This document shows, piece by piece, positions 1 through 11,050 of a DNA stretch of 64,000 bases. The notes under the pieces were generated by a model. That model did no database searches. It had not been told where the DNA came from and worked only from the letters and a program-made list of their open reading frames with translations. Source of the DNA: Symsagittifera roscoffensis (taxonomy: Eukaryota; Xenacoelomorpha; Acoela; Convolutidae); the NCBI RefSeq assembly GCF_963678635.1, contig NC_087065.1, positions 63,390,754 through 63,454,753 on the forward strand, read 5' to 3'. Numbering within the stretch: the stretch's first letter is position 1; each line of letters starts with the position of its first letter. A program made the position numbers and the translations under genes.

Positions 1-905
1 AGATATCACTAGTAGATTTGTTAAAACAAAAACAGATACTTTGACTTAAATCGATCTTTGTTGCTAGATAATTTCGGATTGGTATTAATTGGTATGGTTG
101 ATTTGCGATAGCGAAAACGAGTCAGCTATAAAACAGCCTTTGACTCAAGACGCTTCAAAGAGGTCGCTTTAATTCATCAAAAGAGCTCTTGTATAGGCCT
201 TGCTGAGACAAATTTTGACAAAATGTCTGTCCAAATTCATCGTTGTTGACGAAAAATATTAAATATACGTTTTGAATTTTGTTAGGTGCTTAAAGTTTGG
301 TATCAGGTAAAACTTAACAATAAACTGGAATTTGGGATCACTAGATTGAAAACTAGTTTACTGTAGTTTTCTCTAATATAATCAAATTAGTTCTGAAATT
401 TTATTACTAAAAATAAATGTCTGCTATGGAACTAATAAATGTCTGGTATGGCAGAGATAAAAGCTGGACTACATTTCGATACCCAAGAGCAATGTCCTCA
501 TGATAGTTATTTTCTAAACCAGAGCGACCCTTTTTTATGAATCCATAACAGCATTTATTGCTCGAATATTTGTAAGCTGTTACTTCAACTAAAAGCTGAT
601 AAATAGAGAATGCTTCTATTAGTGACCCCTTTTTAAACCTCCCTAAATCCGCAGAGCAATTAAGTTCTGGCAATTTGAAGGTTTTCTTGGTGTATAAAAT
701 CACAATGAATGGACAAGTTTGAAGCTATATGACCTTTTTATGGAAAGCCTCTAGGAAAATCAAATATGTGTTCCATTTTATCAAATTTTACTGCCGCAGT
801 ATGATCAAATGATTGAAGTTTAACTAATTCCAAAAACGGGAAGAAAATGTGGCTTCCAGTTTTTAATTGCGACAGTTAAAAGGCAAATAATTAGAAATTT
901 TAACC
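1..905. other. AT-rich non-coding DNA
   Basis: No exon-like, GC-rich or conserved coding stretch is visible on either strand. The short ORFs here look like chance ORFs in AT-rich DNA. It may belong to an upstream intron of PLAA, because the first WD40 blade of that protein is missing from the recognised exons. Confidence 0.5.
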
Positions 906-2089
906 AGGATAGCCAGTTGCTTTGCAAGTTGCACAGAATGTTCCGACCAGGCAAAATTTTATGATATAAAAAAAAGTCTGTTTTTGCAGTAGATTTTTTT
1001 AGTTAATGAGAGGAGATTGTCATAAGAAGCAGCTTAAAATACATAACACATTGAAACATCTAAGAATAATTATATTGTTCCAATTGCATTTTAAAGTAGT
1101 TTTGTATGGCTGTGATGGAAAATAAAAAGATGTAAAATTTAAATTAATAATAGAAGACATTTGCGTTAAAATTTTTTTGAAATCAAAAAAATGTGTAAAT
1201 TTTCTATAAAAATGAGATGATTTAAATTTAATAGGAAACCGAGTTTCTCAATGCTTCGTTTTAAATAATTGAAACAATGTATCATATGTCATAAAATAGT
1301 AGCTTTGACCAACAGCTTCTGGAGCTTATTTAGTTTTCGTGTTATTTTAATCGGTTTTTTTGACATTGGCAAAGTTCAGAGAGCCTTATGATGGGACCGT
1401 TTGCCTCTTTGAACTTCAATATTACTTTCCTAGCGTTTTAATGAAGTTGGTTTTGGCACATGTCAATATGCCTGGGAGTTTTATTGTTTTATCTGCATTC
1501 TGTTTGCGCTGCAATTTCTGATGATTAAGACTCGCCGCGTAAGGCCAGGAAATGAAAGAGACTGCACAGTAGCAGTTTGGAGAAACAAACAATGAGCTGA
1601 GCCAAAGAAGTTGGTTTTCTTAATTAATTCCACGAGTAAACTGAAAATTTGTTTTTCGCTTGTTTTTCAATTGAGTTTTTGCTATGTTTTGCATATTTCT
1701 CATTTTTTCATGAAGGTAAAATTGTTTGTCGATGACCAATTTGCCAAAATAATTAGAAAATAAGTTTTTTATACTAAACAGTAGTAGTTTTTGAGTTATT
1801 TTTAACTTCGTAATTGATATCGAAAGTTGAACTTATCGACATTTTAGAGGAAGTTAGTTCTCTATGGTTTGAATTTCAAAAAAGGCTCTCTGTTTAATCA
1901 TGTAGTTAGCAGTGTTTCATGATTTGATAAATGCGTATCATGATTTGAAAAACCCATTTTATAAATGCGTTTGAACATCAATTTTTCAAACTACGTAGCT
2001 GGAATGCATGAATTCTTAAGATATGACTTGCCGATCTTTTAGTTTTTGTTCCGGCTATTGAAAATTGTTATTGTTCCGGTCATTGGAAT

Positions 2090-2245
2090 AGGTCGAGTGT
2101 TTTATCATATCGAAGCCCTTTCAGTCGTAATTTAAATGACATTAAGAATATGAGCAAATTTTCAGTGTCGAGAAAAAACTTTTTTGAAGTTTTTGATTTT
2201 CGGTCTAATATCGAGCGAATAAGCTGAGCGAGCAGGCTTAATTTA
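2090..2245 (+). repeat. Dispersed repeat, copy 1
   Basis: About 155 bp starting GAGTGTTTTATCATATCGAA and ending near CGAGCGAGCAGGCTTA is matched, with divergence, at 5190-5345 on the same strand and at about 32130-32312 on the opposite strand. Shared landmarks are the ATGACATTAA-like core, the CAGTGTCGAGAAAA-like block and the final GAGCGAGCAGGC. No coding content. Confidence 0.6.
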
Positions 2246-2362
2246 TTTTTCAACCAAGTTAATATACAAAAATAAGTATTGTGATAGGTGGAGTGATTTA
2301 TCATTTTCGTTATAAAGAAATTTTATTTTTTTTATATTTAGACTAAGGATATAAAACTTCAT

Positions 2363-4290
2363 TTTTCTATAAAGAAAACTAGCTTTGGATAATTCATTTA
2401 GCGTTTTTTTTTGGCAAAAAAGGTTTTCTAAAAGAATTTAAAATGATCGTGCAAAAAATTTTAAAAAAATATTTTAATTTGTTTTTTATTCTTTTTTTTG
2501 TTTAGTTTGTTATTCTTTTTTCAAAACATATGTTGTCAATCATGCCTAATTTTTAATTTTTTTTACCGCGATCGTATAGTTTTTCTATAACACCACCCTC
2601 GAAATTATCCTAATTATCCAAAGCAAGTTTTCTATAAAGAAAACTAGCTGTGGATAATTCATTTAGCGTTTTGTTTGGCAAAAAAGGTTTTCTAAAAGAA
2701 TTTAAAATGATCGTGCAAAAAATTTTAAAAATGTTTTAATTTGTTTGTTATTTTTTTTTGTTTAGTTTGTTATTCTTTTTTCAAAACATATGTTGTCAAT
2801 CATGCCTAATTTTTTTTTCCGCGATCGTATAGTTTTTCAATAACACCACCCTCGAAATTATTCTAATTATCCAAAGCAGGTTTTCTATAAAGAAAACTAA
2901 CTTTGAATAATTCATTTAGCGTTTTTTTTTTGGCAAAAATTGTTTTCTAAAAGAATTTAAAATGATCGTACAAAAAATTTTTTAAAAATTTTAATTTGTT
3001 TGTTATTCTTTTTTTTTGTTTAGTTTGTTATTCTTTATTCAAGACATATATTGTCAATCATGCCTAATTTTTTATTTTTTTCCGCGATCGTATAGTTTTC
3101 AATAACACCACCCTCGAAGTTATCCTAATTATCCAAAGCAGGTTTTCTATAAAGAAAACTAGCTTTGGATAATTCATTTAGCGTTTTTTTTTGGCAAAAA
3201 TTGTTTTCTAAAAGAATTTAAAATGATCGTGCAAAAAATTTTTAAAATATTTTAATTTGTTTGTTATTCTTTTTTTGTTTTGTTTGTTATTCTTTTTTCA
3301 AGACATATGTTGTCAATCATGCCTAATTTTTTATTTTTTTTTCCGCGATCGTATAGTTTTTCAATAACACCACCCTCGAAGTTATCCTAATTATCCAAAG
3401 CAGGTTTTCTATAAAGAAAACTAGCTTTGGATAATTCATTTAGCGTTTTTTTTGGCAAAAATTGTTTTCTAAAAGAATTTAAAATGATCGTGCAAAAAAT
3501 TTTTAAAATTTTCTAATTTGTTTGTTTTCTTTTTTTTTTGTTTAGTTTGTTATTCTTTTTTCAAGACATATGTTGTCAATCATGCCTAATTTTTTAATTT
3601 TTTTTTCCGCGATCGTATAGTTTTTCAATAACACCACCCTCGAAGTTATCCTAATTATCCAAAGCAGGTTTTCTATAAAGAAAACTACCTTTGGATAATT
3701 CATTTTGCGTTTTTTTTTTGGCAAAAAAACGTTTTCTAAAAGAATTTAAAATGATCGTGCAAAAAATTTTAAAAATATTTTAATTTGTTTGTTATTCTTT
3801 TTTTTGTTTTGTTTGTTATTCTTTTTTCAAAACATATTTTGTCAATCATGCCTAATTTTTTATTTTTTTCCGCGATCGTATATTTTTTCAATAACACCAC
3901 CCTCGAAAAGTTGAAGAAAACTAAAAAAACGTTTCTAGTTTTTTTATGAATTGGATAATTCATTTAGCGTTGTTTTTTTGGCAAAAAAGTTTTCTAAAAG
4001 AGTTTAAAATGATCCTGCAAAAAATTTAAAAATATTTTAGTCTGTTTGTTATTCTTTTTTTTTGTTTAGTTTCTTATTCTTTTTTCAAGACATATGTTGT
4101 CGGTTATTCTTTTCTTGTTTGTTATTCAAGACATATGTTGTTTTTAGTTTGTTATTCTTTTTTCAAGACATATTGTCAATCATGCCTAATTTTTCGTTTT
4201 TTTCCACCATCGTATAGTTTTTCAATAACACCACCCTCGAAAAGTTGAAGAAAATTAAGAAAAAAAACGTTTCTAATTTTTTTTATGAAT
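2363..4290. repeat. Tandem satellite, ~260 bp unit, about 7 copies
   Basis: The phrase TTTTCTATAAAGAAAACT recurs at 2363, 2628, 2881, 3143, 3405 and 3669 (spacings 253-265 bp). A more diverged and rearranged seventh unit covers about 3905-4290. Each unit has the same order of landmarks: TTTAGCGTTTT, TTTTCTAAAAGAATTTAAAA, poly-T/TTTGTT stretches, CATATGTTGTCAATCATGCC, CGCGATCGTATAG and AACACCACCCTCGAA. Short ORFs running through it are by-products of the repeat. Confidence 0.9.
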
Positions 4291-4328
4291 TGTGTCGGAA
4301 CATTGTGTGCACAGCAACCGGCTATCCC

Positions 4329-5815
4329 TAATATAGAAGACTGAGCCAGTTGTTAAGCGCCATTTTTTGGAATAAAAGTTTGAAAATTCTTAACAATTCT
4401 TCCAAAAAATTTGAGAAATTGAAAGCTCCGCTTCGCCTCCGTACTAAAATTGTCTAAATGCAAGATATCGCAATGCCAGGTGTGAACAAAGATTATAGCG
4501 ATTTTTAAAAATCCATGTTTTATCTAGGGTGTTCTTTATATTAACTTGTTTTTAACTGTCTATGAATGAAGTGAAGACATTTTTTTACCTAAGAGTTTTT
4601 CAGGAAAAAGTTTCACAAATTGAATTTTCCTGATATGTTTTTAAAGCCTATATCAAACTCATTAGCCTAATTGAATGCAAGTTTCATACTTCTATAACGA
4701 AAGTGCAAATGGCACGAAAAAATTTTGTCTCCTTAGTTCGGTTCGAACTAATGTTTGGTTAGTTTGAAGTTTTTAATGAAAACAGTTTTTGAACGCATTA
4801 CAAACGCCGGCAATTTGTATGCTTGCAACGAGAAGGCCGATTAAATTTTGTAATTGAGAAAAATGTCCTTGCAGCGAGAAAAGTGCCATTGCAGCAATTG
4901 CTTTGCTTGGAAAATTTAAGTTATTTTTGCTTGCAGAAAAAGTGTACACTTGAGAGATCTTTACTACAACAATTATAAATCAGATTTTTTTTTGTACCAT
5001 TAGAACAATCTTGCGTCTTTTTGTTTTAACAAGTGGCACGTAGTGCCATAATTTTTTGATATATTTTTTTTTGTTTACGGGGTATCTTTTTTATTTTCTA
5101 ATTTGATTTTGATAGAATAATAGGTAATATACTTGAATACGTTTCCTGTGCGTGGTCTTTACCAGAGAATTTACCCAAATTAGTTATCGTGTTAGTGGAA
5201 TGATTTATCACATTGAAGCGCTTTTAGTTTTGATTTGAACGATATTGAAGAGATTTCAAAAAGTTGTCACAATGTCGCGAAAAACCGGTTGAAATTACTG
5301 AGCTTTAGTATAATTTTGAGCGTATTAAGCGAGCGAGCAGGCTTATTGTAGAAGGATAAGCCTCGAAACTTTAATTTAAGCATGGAATTTTTAGTATTAC
5401 TCCAAAAGTAGTTATTGAAGTTTTTTGGCGCAATTCTGAGAATAAAAAGCAAAAAATGAAAGAATTTTGAATAATTTTTTGATTTTTTTGTTTTTGTTAG
5501 GGTTGTTTTTTCTTGTATCATGGTTGCGTTAAAATTTGATTTTGACCTCAAACGAGAGCTTGCTGTAGTTCAGATTCGCCATGGATAATTTGACCTGTTT
5601 GAGCCATCGTGCGAGGTCGCTTAGCTTTGTTTGAGCTTTTCTTTTTTTTTGCAAAAGTGACGATGATCGGAAAAATCTGGGCTACTTGCACAGGAAACAG
5701 TTTTACCGGTCGCTGAGATGAATAAAGGCTTAATTGTTTGCTCAGGTTGAATAAGTTGCACTAGATGATGGTCTCAGCGGATTACATTTTTGACTGATGT
5801 TGAGTTATTGTTTAG
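4329..5815. other. AT-rich DNA upstream of the first recognised PLAA exon
   Basis: Contains dispersed repeat copy 2 (5190-5345). No exon with a WD40 signature was found here, although about 60 N-terminal residues of PLAA have to be encoded upstream of 5816. The stretch just before 5816 ends TTATTGTTTAG, a plausible 3' splice site. Confidence 0.5.
5190..5345 (+). repeat. Dispersed repeat, copy 2
   Basis: Aligns with 2090-2245 in the same orientation: both run from GTGG/GAGTG...TTTATCA through a GTTTTGATTTGAACGATATT-like block to the shared end GAGCGAGCAGGCTTA. A third copy, reversed, lies near 32130-32312. Confidence 0.6.
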
Positions 5816-6091
5816 AACTCGCATTCGCTGGGCATGGCAACTTTGTCTCCTCAATTTGCCTCATAGCTCCACATGCACACTGTGAAGAGACTCTTGTAGC
5901 TACTGGCTGCCAGGACGCCTCGATTAGACTGTTTTCTCTCTCCCAGAAACAGCCGGTGAACCAGTTGTTAGGCCACACAGGCAATGTCAGCGCACTGAGG
6001 TCAGGAGGAAGCAGAGGAATGATTGTGAGTGGCAGCTGGGACTCGTCTGTGAAGCAGTGGCTACAGGGAAACTGTGTGCAAACCATGAATG
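5816..6091 (+). CDS. PLAA: PLAA exon: WD40 blades 2-3 of phospholipase A2-activating protein
   Basis: PLAA (yeast Ufd3/Doa1) is a ubiquitin-binding cofactor of the p97/VCP ATPase, acting in ubiquitin homeostasis and endosomal or membrane-protein sorting. This exon encodes two WD40 blades: GHGNFVSSICLIAP...ATGCQDASIRLFSL, then LLGHTGNVSAL...SGSWDSSVKQWL. It matches the region of animal PLAA that follows the first blade. The acceptor is TTGTTTAG at 5808-5815 and the donor is ATGAATG|GTAAAT after 6091. The exon is entered in phase 1 and left in phase 1, and the split glycine codon joins perfectly to the next exon (NG|H). An ATG at 5797 is in frame but lies before the acceptor and is probably not the true start. 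The N-terminal blade (about 60 aa) was not found; it lies upstream or outside the window. Confidence 0.9.
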
Positions 6092-6299
6092 GTAAATTTT
6101 CTCGCGCTTCAAATCTGAAAAATATACATTTATATGGGATACCAAGGCAGAATAAGTTGACGAATTGCTTGACTTCCTCCTGCTAATATATCAGGAGTTT
6201 GACTTGCTTTTTTGTTCAACTTGCTGGTTTGAATTTTAAATCGCTCATTCACAATCTTAATTCAAAGATATTTGGAAAATTTTTTTGTGTGATTCACAG
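6092..6299 (+). other. PLAA: PLAA intron, 208 bp, GT-AG
   Basis: Starts GTAAATTTTC and ends TGTGTGATTCACAG. Phase 1; the split codon restores Gly at the head of the fourth WD40 blade (GHEAAVWDV). Confidence 0.9.
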
Positions 6300-7235
6300 G
6301 TCACGAAGCAGCAGTTTGGGATGTGGAGCTCGCGAAAGAGTCCGAAACTATTCTCTCGGCCAGTGCGGACAAAACTATCAAAGCTTGGAGCTCTGGAAAA
6401 TGTGTGCAGACTTTCGTGGGACATACAGACTGTGTCCGAGGTCTTGCTGTGATTTCGAAACAAGAGTTCGTATCATGTGCCAACGATGCCACTGTCAGAA
6501 AATGGTCCATAGTCACTGGAGATTGTCTGCAAGTGTTGTATGGACATACAAACTTCATTTATTCAATTAAATATTTCAACGGACTTCTTTTTACCGCCAG
6601 CGAGGACAAGTCTGTTAAAATTTGGGACCTCAACGATCCCAAAGCTAATGATCCTGTGCAATCGCTAGTGCTGCCGGCACAATCTAATTGGTGCTTGTCA
6701 GTTTTGCCGAATGGAGATTTCGCAGTAGGCTGTAGTGACTCATCAATAAGAGTGTTTTCAAATGATCCGACTCGAGTTGCACATGAAGATGAATTGAAAG
6801 CTTTCTCGGACGAAGTTGCGACTTCTTCGATTCCGAGTAAAACAACAATAGGTGATCTGAAAATCGAAGAGTTGCCCGGACCCGAAGCGCTTTTGCAGCC
6901 GGGAAGACGTGAAGGTCAAACTATTATGGTCAAAGAAGGTGTGGATTTGGCGTTTTGCTACCAGTGGTCAAGTGCGAAAAATGAGTGGGAGAAAGTAGGG
7001 CAAGTTCTTGGCGGTTCCGGTGGAACGCAAGTGTCATCTGGTAAACAGCTACACCAAGGGAAAGAGTACGACTACGTATTCTCCGTGAAATTAGACGAAG
7101 ATAAAGATGCTCTGAAGTTGCCATACAATGTCACCCAAGATCCCTGGCACGTAGCCAGGCAGTTTATTTTGGACAATGAATTGGATCCTCAATTTTTGGA
7201 CCAGGTTGCAAATTTCATCATCAATAACACAAAAG
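6300..7235 (+). CDS. PLAA: PLAA exon: WD40 blades 4-7 and PFU ubiquitin-binding domain
   Basis: The first part carries four more WD40 blades with clear signatures: SASADKTIKAW, SCANDATVRKW, TASEDKSVKIW and the final VGCSDSSIRVF. LPAQSNWCLSVLPNGD is typical of PLAA blade 7. After a linker comes the PFU domain: PGPEALLQPGRREGQ, then CYQWSSAKNEW, KLHQGKEYDYVFSV-like residues, LPYNVTQDPW and FLDQVANFIINNTKG. PFU binds ubiquitin in this family. Reading on past 7235 meets a TAG at 7238-7240, so a protein ending here would lack the PUL domain. Splicing at AAAAG|GCTAGT instead gives NTK-G-VQLG in frame with the exon at 11077 and restores the normal PFU-linker-PUL order. The full chain from 5816 to 12089 is about 741 aa; with the missing N-terminus this fits the ~795 aa of vertebrate PLAA. 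Confidence 0.93.
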
Positions 7236-7452
7236 GCTAGTTTTAAATCATTATGGTGGGGAAAAGGTGGAACTGTTAACCGAAATATATGTGGAAATAT
7301 TGTCTGAGTGTTTACATTTTATTGGGTTTAATTTTCAAGTGTCAATGAGCACAGTGATTACACTTATATAGCTCGTGACGAGGGCAAGTTACGCTCTGCA
7401 ATTGCGAAAGCGTAGATGCCGCGAAAAAAAACGAACTTCAAAAGTGGATTTT

Positions 7453-7682
7453 AGTAAACTAAGAAGTGGTACGGTTTTATTTCAAACATCAGTTTCCTAT
7501 TATTTAGTTGCGTTTCTAGAATCGGATTTCAGTTTTCATTTTTTCTTTTGTCTATTTTCTTTAACTTGACTTCAGTTGTCTTCAAATTGCTGTGTTCATG
7601 CACTGGGCATAGTCATTGCATGTCGCGCTTGAAAGTCACAGTAAACTAGTCGATATGTAGCACTGTCCAAATCTGGCTAACA
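7453..7682 (-). repeat. Left LTR-like direct repeat
   Basis: Pairs with 10532-10777; see the enclosing element. It begins AGTAAACTAAG where the right copy has TGTAAACTAAG, so the terminal dinucleotide is mutated here. Confidence 0.6.
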
Positions 7683-8134
7683 GCCGACCTTATTTTGCAA
7701 TCGCAGAGTTCAATACAAAATTTCGGGGTTCCTAAACCAAGTCTTAAAATCATAGTAGAGCTAAGGTGGCTAGGGCGTTGTAAAATCCTGGTAAAGCTAA
7801 GGTCACTTATGCTGTCTTCTTCTATTGTGGGAGCCAAGGAGGCCCTATAAGGTCTTCTTGCCAGCTCTACGGCACCCTTTGGGTCAGAGGTGAGGATGTT
7901 TAGCCCCGCGTTGGTCGTTCCGAAAACGTCTTGTCGTGCTGCTATGGTCCCTGCACATTCAACTATCCAGTGTTCTACTGTTTGAGGACTTTCTCGGCAT
8001 AGCGGGCAGGTTGGGTCCGTCGTACGATCCATGAGTGTCCTGCTGCTGCTGCTGCTGTCGTCGTCGAAGAGTTGATTCATATTGTAGGTCGTTGTCTTGT
8101 TTGCTGGTTGGTTTGTCAATCGGTCGCTGTTCAA
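7646..8134 (-). pseudogene. Non-LTR retrotransposon 3' fragment with terminal zinc motif
   Basis: A 162-codon open frame contains TCPLCRESPQTVEHWIVEC, the C-x2-C-x7-H-x4-C zinc motif found after RNase H in several non-LTR retrotransposon ORF2 proteins. The degenerate element at 17.6-20.5 kb ends with an equivalent motif (CPDCGQEDTVHHVLHEC). The sequence around it (DPKGAVELARRPY) also resembles such tails. A CTG/CAG run near 8040 encodes the poly-Asp/poly-Ser stretch before the motif. No RT or RNase H core precedes it, so this is a decayed fragment, apparently nested inside the LTR-like pair. Confidence 0.5.
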
Positions 8135-8487
8135 TTAATCCTTGTTGTAGTAAGTGTTGCAGTCCTTTCTAATGTGGTTGTAATCTAGTCGAAGAAAAGA
8201 TCACTACTTAAATTGACACTTTTTGATTGGTGCTCTCCCGGCAAAGATTGATGAAGGTCAATTCTTGTTCTCTGTTGCAGAGGTGAATAGCAGAGATAAA
8301 TCTGTGGGTCATGTCGCATATGATACTGGAAAGCAACTGATGAGAAGGTCAGAGTTATTCTATTTTTTAAAGCGTTCGATCTCGACTGATAGATTAATGG
8401 TCGTTCAAGTGTCGACAATTTTTCTTTGTTTCGTTGATTCGGCTGAGTCCATAATCTTCTATTCGACTGTTGCGGCTGGAGTGCTAT

Positions 8488-9030
8488 TCATAAGGGTAGT
8501 TTAAAAGTCGGCGCTGTCGAGTGAAGCAAAAAAAAGTGGGCAAAAAGGGCAAGTCGTTTTGCGGAAGTTATCATAATACCACGTCGAATTCGTACGTTGT
8601 ATTGTCTAACTTGATCCGTCATATGATGGCGAGACTCAATGCGTCCCAAGAGACCCAATGCGTCCAAGATGCCACTTGCTTGATGGGCGGTGTCATGTTC
8701 TTGACAACTCAAGTTATCGTAGCTCCATTTTGTGTGCTTCCAAGAAGATTTGACTTGTGATTGTTTCGGGAAATGTGATGTCGCGAAGATGATCGCAAGC
8801 TTGCGAAGAAGTGATATCCTGAAGATGTCGATGAATAATTCTTCTGTAGATTGGCTGTCTTCTAGTTGTTGGTAATCGGCTGTTGATTGGAAAATGCAGC
8901 TGTCGTTGCTATCGTTGTCTAGGAGGGCATAAGTGCTGTTATAGTTTATTCCATGTCTCAGCGTAACTGGCTCGTGGAGTAGGAAAGAGTTCGTAAATCG
9001 CTGCTGCTGTTGTTTAATGGAGTTATGCAT
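8488..9030 (-). pseudogene. Possible retropepsin remnant (BEL/Pao-like)
   Basis: The 180-codon frame contains LLHEPVTLRHGINYNSTYALLDNDSNDSCIF-type sequence (about residues 17-47). TYALLDNDSNDSCI resembles the active-site strand LLD-x-GS-x4-I of BEL/Pao aspartic proteases, with the conserved Gly replaced by Asp. The rest of the frame shows nothing familiar. It is probably an inactive remnant of the LTR element whose repeats flank it. Alternatively the similarity is chance, since only one motif supports it. Confidence 0.35.
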
Positions 9031-10531
9031 CTGTGGTGAAAGCTTTAATTATGGAGAAGTTGTCTTCTGAGATGCGAGCCGCTGGTAATCGATTTTTCCT
9101 CATGGAGGCTGCTGTGATGTCGGTTGCATGTTCGTTTGAAGGGGCAGTCTCCTAACATATGTTACCCAAGAAATTGAGGCAAAGGCTCTTCGATGGGATG
9201 GTTTTTCGTTTTGATTCAGTTGACTGCTGCTTGAACTGGAGAGCGGTGGTCCTGGTTCGAGAATAAGTAATTATTGTGGCTTTTCTGTTGAAATCCTTTG
9301 TTTTTGGCTGGAGGTCGGTTATTGTTCCGACGTGGTTGATTTTCATTGTTTTTTCGTTTAGGTTCAATCGAGTTACGATGATAACGTGACTTGTTGCTGG
9401 CGTATTAATTGACTTGCTTTTCCTATGGTCAATGTCTAGAGGTGTCAATTTTTCGGCTTCAGAAATCATTTGATTGTGGACTGTAGCCTGGAAGAGCCTA
9501 AACCACTGGCTCCATTTTGGTTATTATCGTATTTTCCGTTTTGACCTTTGGTAACCGACTGACAGTCGTTGCTGATTCAGGCTATTGAAATTGATGATCT
9601 GTTGGTGAAGCATTTTTGGTTGATATGCGTATTGCGTCATCAATGTTGCTTGGATTAGAAACTGTTCTGTGGATTGATTGTTGTCTTTTGAAAAGAAGTT
9701 CCATCTGCTGGATGATGTTTCTGTGCAAAGTTGATGGCTGTTGTTGATGTAGAGGTTGCTACTAGCGCAATAGTTGACGCTGGAATGAAAAATGTTGTCA
9801 TGAAAGCTGCGGTTGGTGCGGAAGATAATTGCTACAGATTACAGATGAGGGCGCTCTATTTGCTCAAGTAATCGTCGGCGCGGCTAGGCATTTAGCTGTC
9901 AAAACTTGTTCAGTTGATCTTCAATGCATGTGAAGGCGGCAATGATGTTGCCGCTCGTTGCATCTTCCTTGGGATGGGCAAGCAGATACATTGTCATCCG
10001 CTTCAATTGCTGCAGTAAGGCTGTCGCGTCTGCTCTAATTCATTGATGTTAATGTCCGTTTCGTCGTCCTTTTTTGCTTTTTCATTTCGCTGAATGGCTT
10101 TTTTTCAGGCGTTTCAGAGAGAAATCGCGTTGACCAGGGCTTGCTTTTCTTGTGATTTCGGTTGGTAAGTTGGCTTGGTGTCTTCTTTTGAGGCTATACC
10201 CTAAACCTTAAACCCAGAGAGCGAGAAGAGAAGGTAAATAAGTAGATTTTATTTGAATTCAAAGATATTTAAAACAAAAAATCGTAGAGATAATTATGTG
10301 TACAAGTTTTTCCGATACCTCATATGGATGCAGAATAAAATAACCTCCACATTAGAGTAGTAAAAAAGTTTGTACAGAGGAAAAAATTTCAAGTTTTAAC
10401 CAAGCACCAAGAGAACCCGAGCCTTTTTGTTACTTGCGATTGCTAAAATTTACTTCCTGGGAGGGGAGGAATGTTGTAAACCGTAGAGCAAAGGGGTCTT
10501 TTACGTAATGGGATCGTTCCCTTAGTCGTCT

Positions 10532-10777
10532 TGTAAACTAAGAAGTGTGGTACGCTAACATCTCAAGCATCAATTTTTTGTTATTTAGTTGCGTTTCTAG
10601 AATCGTATTTCAGTTTTTAAGTTTTTCTTTCTAAAAGTCATTTTGTTTATTTTCAATAGATTGACTTCAGTTGTCTTCACATTGCTGTGTTCATGCAATG
10701 GGCATAGTCCTTGCATGACGGGCATTGAAAGTCGGAGTAAATTAGTCGGTTTGTAGCACTTTCAAATCGGGCTAACA
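10532..10777 (-). repeat. Right LTR-like direct repeat
   Basis: Begins TGTAAACTAAGAAG and ends GGGCTAACA (TG...CA ends). It matches 7453-7682 over its whole length with small indels. Confidence 0.6.
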
Positions 10778-10960
10778 ATTTCAACTTCAAATTCCACAGC
10801 GGAATAGCAAATTTATCTTTTGATCCAATTTTTTCAACTTGGGTTAATTTTATCAAAAAATTATCAATCATAAATTGTTCTTGAAATTATTCAGACTATA
10901 TTTTTTCTTTGAATTTTGGAATTTTTTTTTTCTAATATTTTCGTTCTAATGGGTACTTCC

Positions 10961-11050
10961 AATTGACTGTTGGCTATGTTTTAACTGGCTGTTGGCTATG
11001 TTTCAACTGGCTGTTGGCTATGTTTTAACCGCCTGTTGGCTATGTTTAAC
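10961..11050 (+). repeat. 22-bp tandem repeat next to the PLAA acceptor
   Basis: Four units of AACTGGCTGTTGGCTATGTT plus two bases, starting at 10961, 10983, 11005 and 11027, then a partial AACC. The array ends 26 bases before the acceptor AG at 11076. Each unit contains TTTTAAC or TTTCAAC, which resembles a branch-point sequence. Confidence 0.9.

Larger units (their letters stand above)
906..4328. mobile_element. Candidate inverted-repeat DNA element enclosing a satellite array
   Basis: A block at 906-949 (AGGATAGCC... to ...GTTCCGACCA) returns as its reverse complement at 4294-4328 (GTCGGAACATTGTG... to ...GGCTATCC). This gives an inverted-repeat pair about 3.4 kb apart. A third copy of the same block, on the + strand, lies at 31328-31371, so the terminus is a dispersed sequence. 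No transposase ORF is visible between the ends. The interior holds unique AT-rich DNA, one copy of a dispersed repeat (2090-2245) and the ~260 bp tandem array. No clear target-site duplication was found, so it may be a non-autonomous fold-back element or two independent insertions. Confidence 0.45.
7453..10777 (-). mobile_element. Degenerate LTR-type retroelement inside the PLAA intron
   Basis: Two direct repeats of about 230-246 bp (7453-7682 and 10532-10777) share GTAAACTAAGAAGTG, TTTAGTTGCGTTTCTAGAAT, GACTTCAGTTGTCTTCA, GCTGTGTTCATGCA and the end GCTAACA. The right copy begins TG and both end CA. The 5 bp outside them are ATTTT (left) and ATTTC (right), a possible imperfect target duplication. 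The interior, more GC-rich than the flanks, has a retropepsin-like reading frame on the - strand, which sets the proposed orientation. Reverse transcriptase and integrase were not seen, so the element would be internally deleted. A polypurine run at 10458-10470 on the + strand argues against this orientation, so the strand is tentative. Confidence 0.5.

Noticed and set aside
2363-4290. Small - strand frames inside the satellite (e.g. MPKKKRKMNYPKVVFF)
   Set aside because: They recur in every unit at the same place and reflect poly-A/T tracts; the nuclear-signal-like PKKKRK is a by-product.
5797-5815. ATG at 5797 as the PLAA start
   Set aside because: It lies before the TTGTTTAG acceptor and would give a protein lacking the first WD blade; an upstream exon is more likely.
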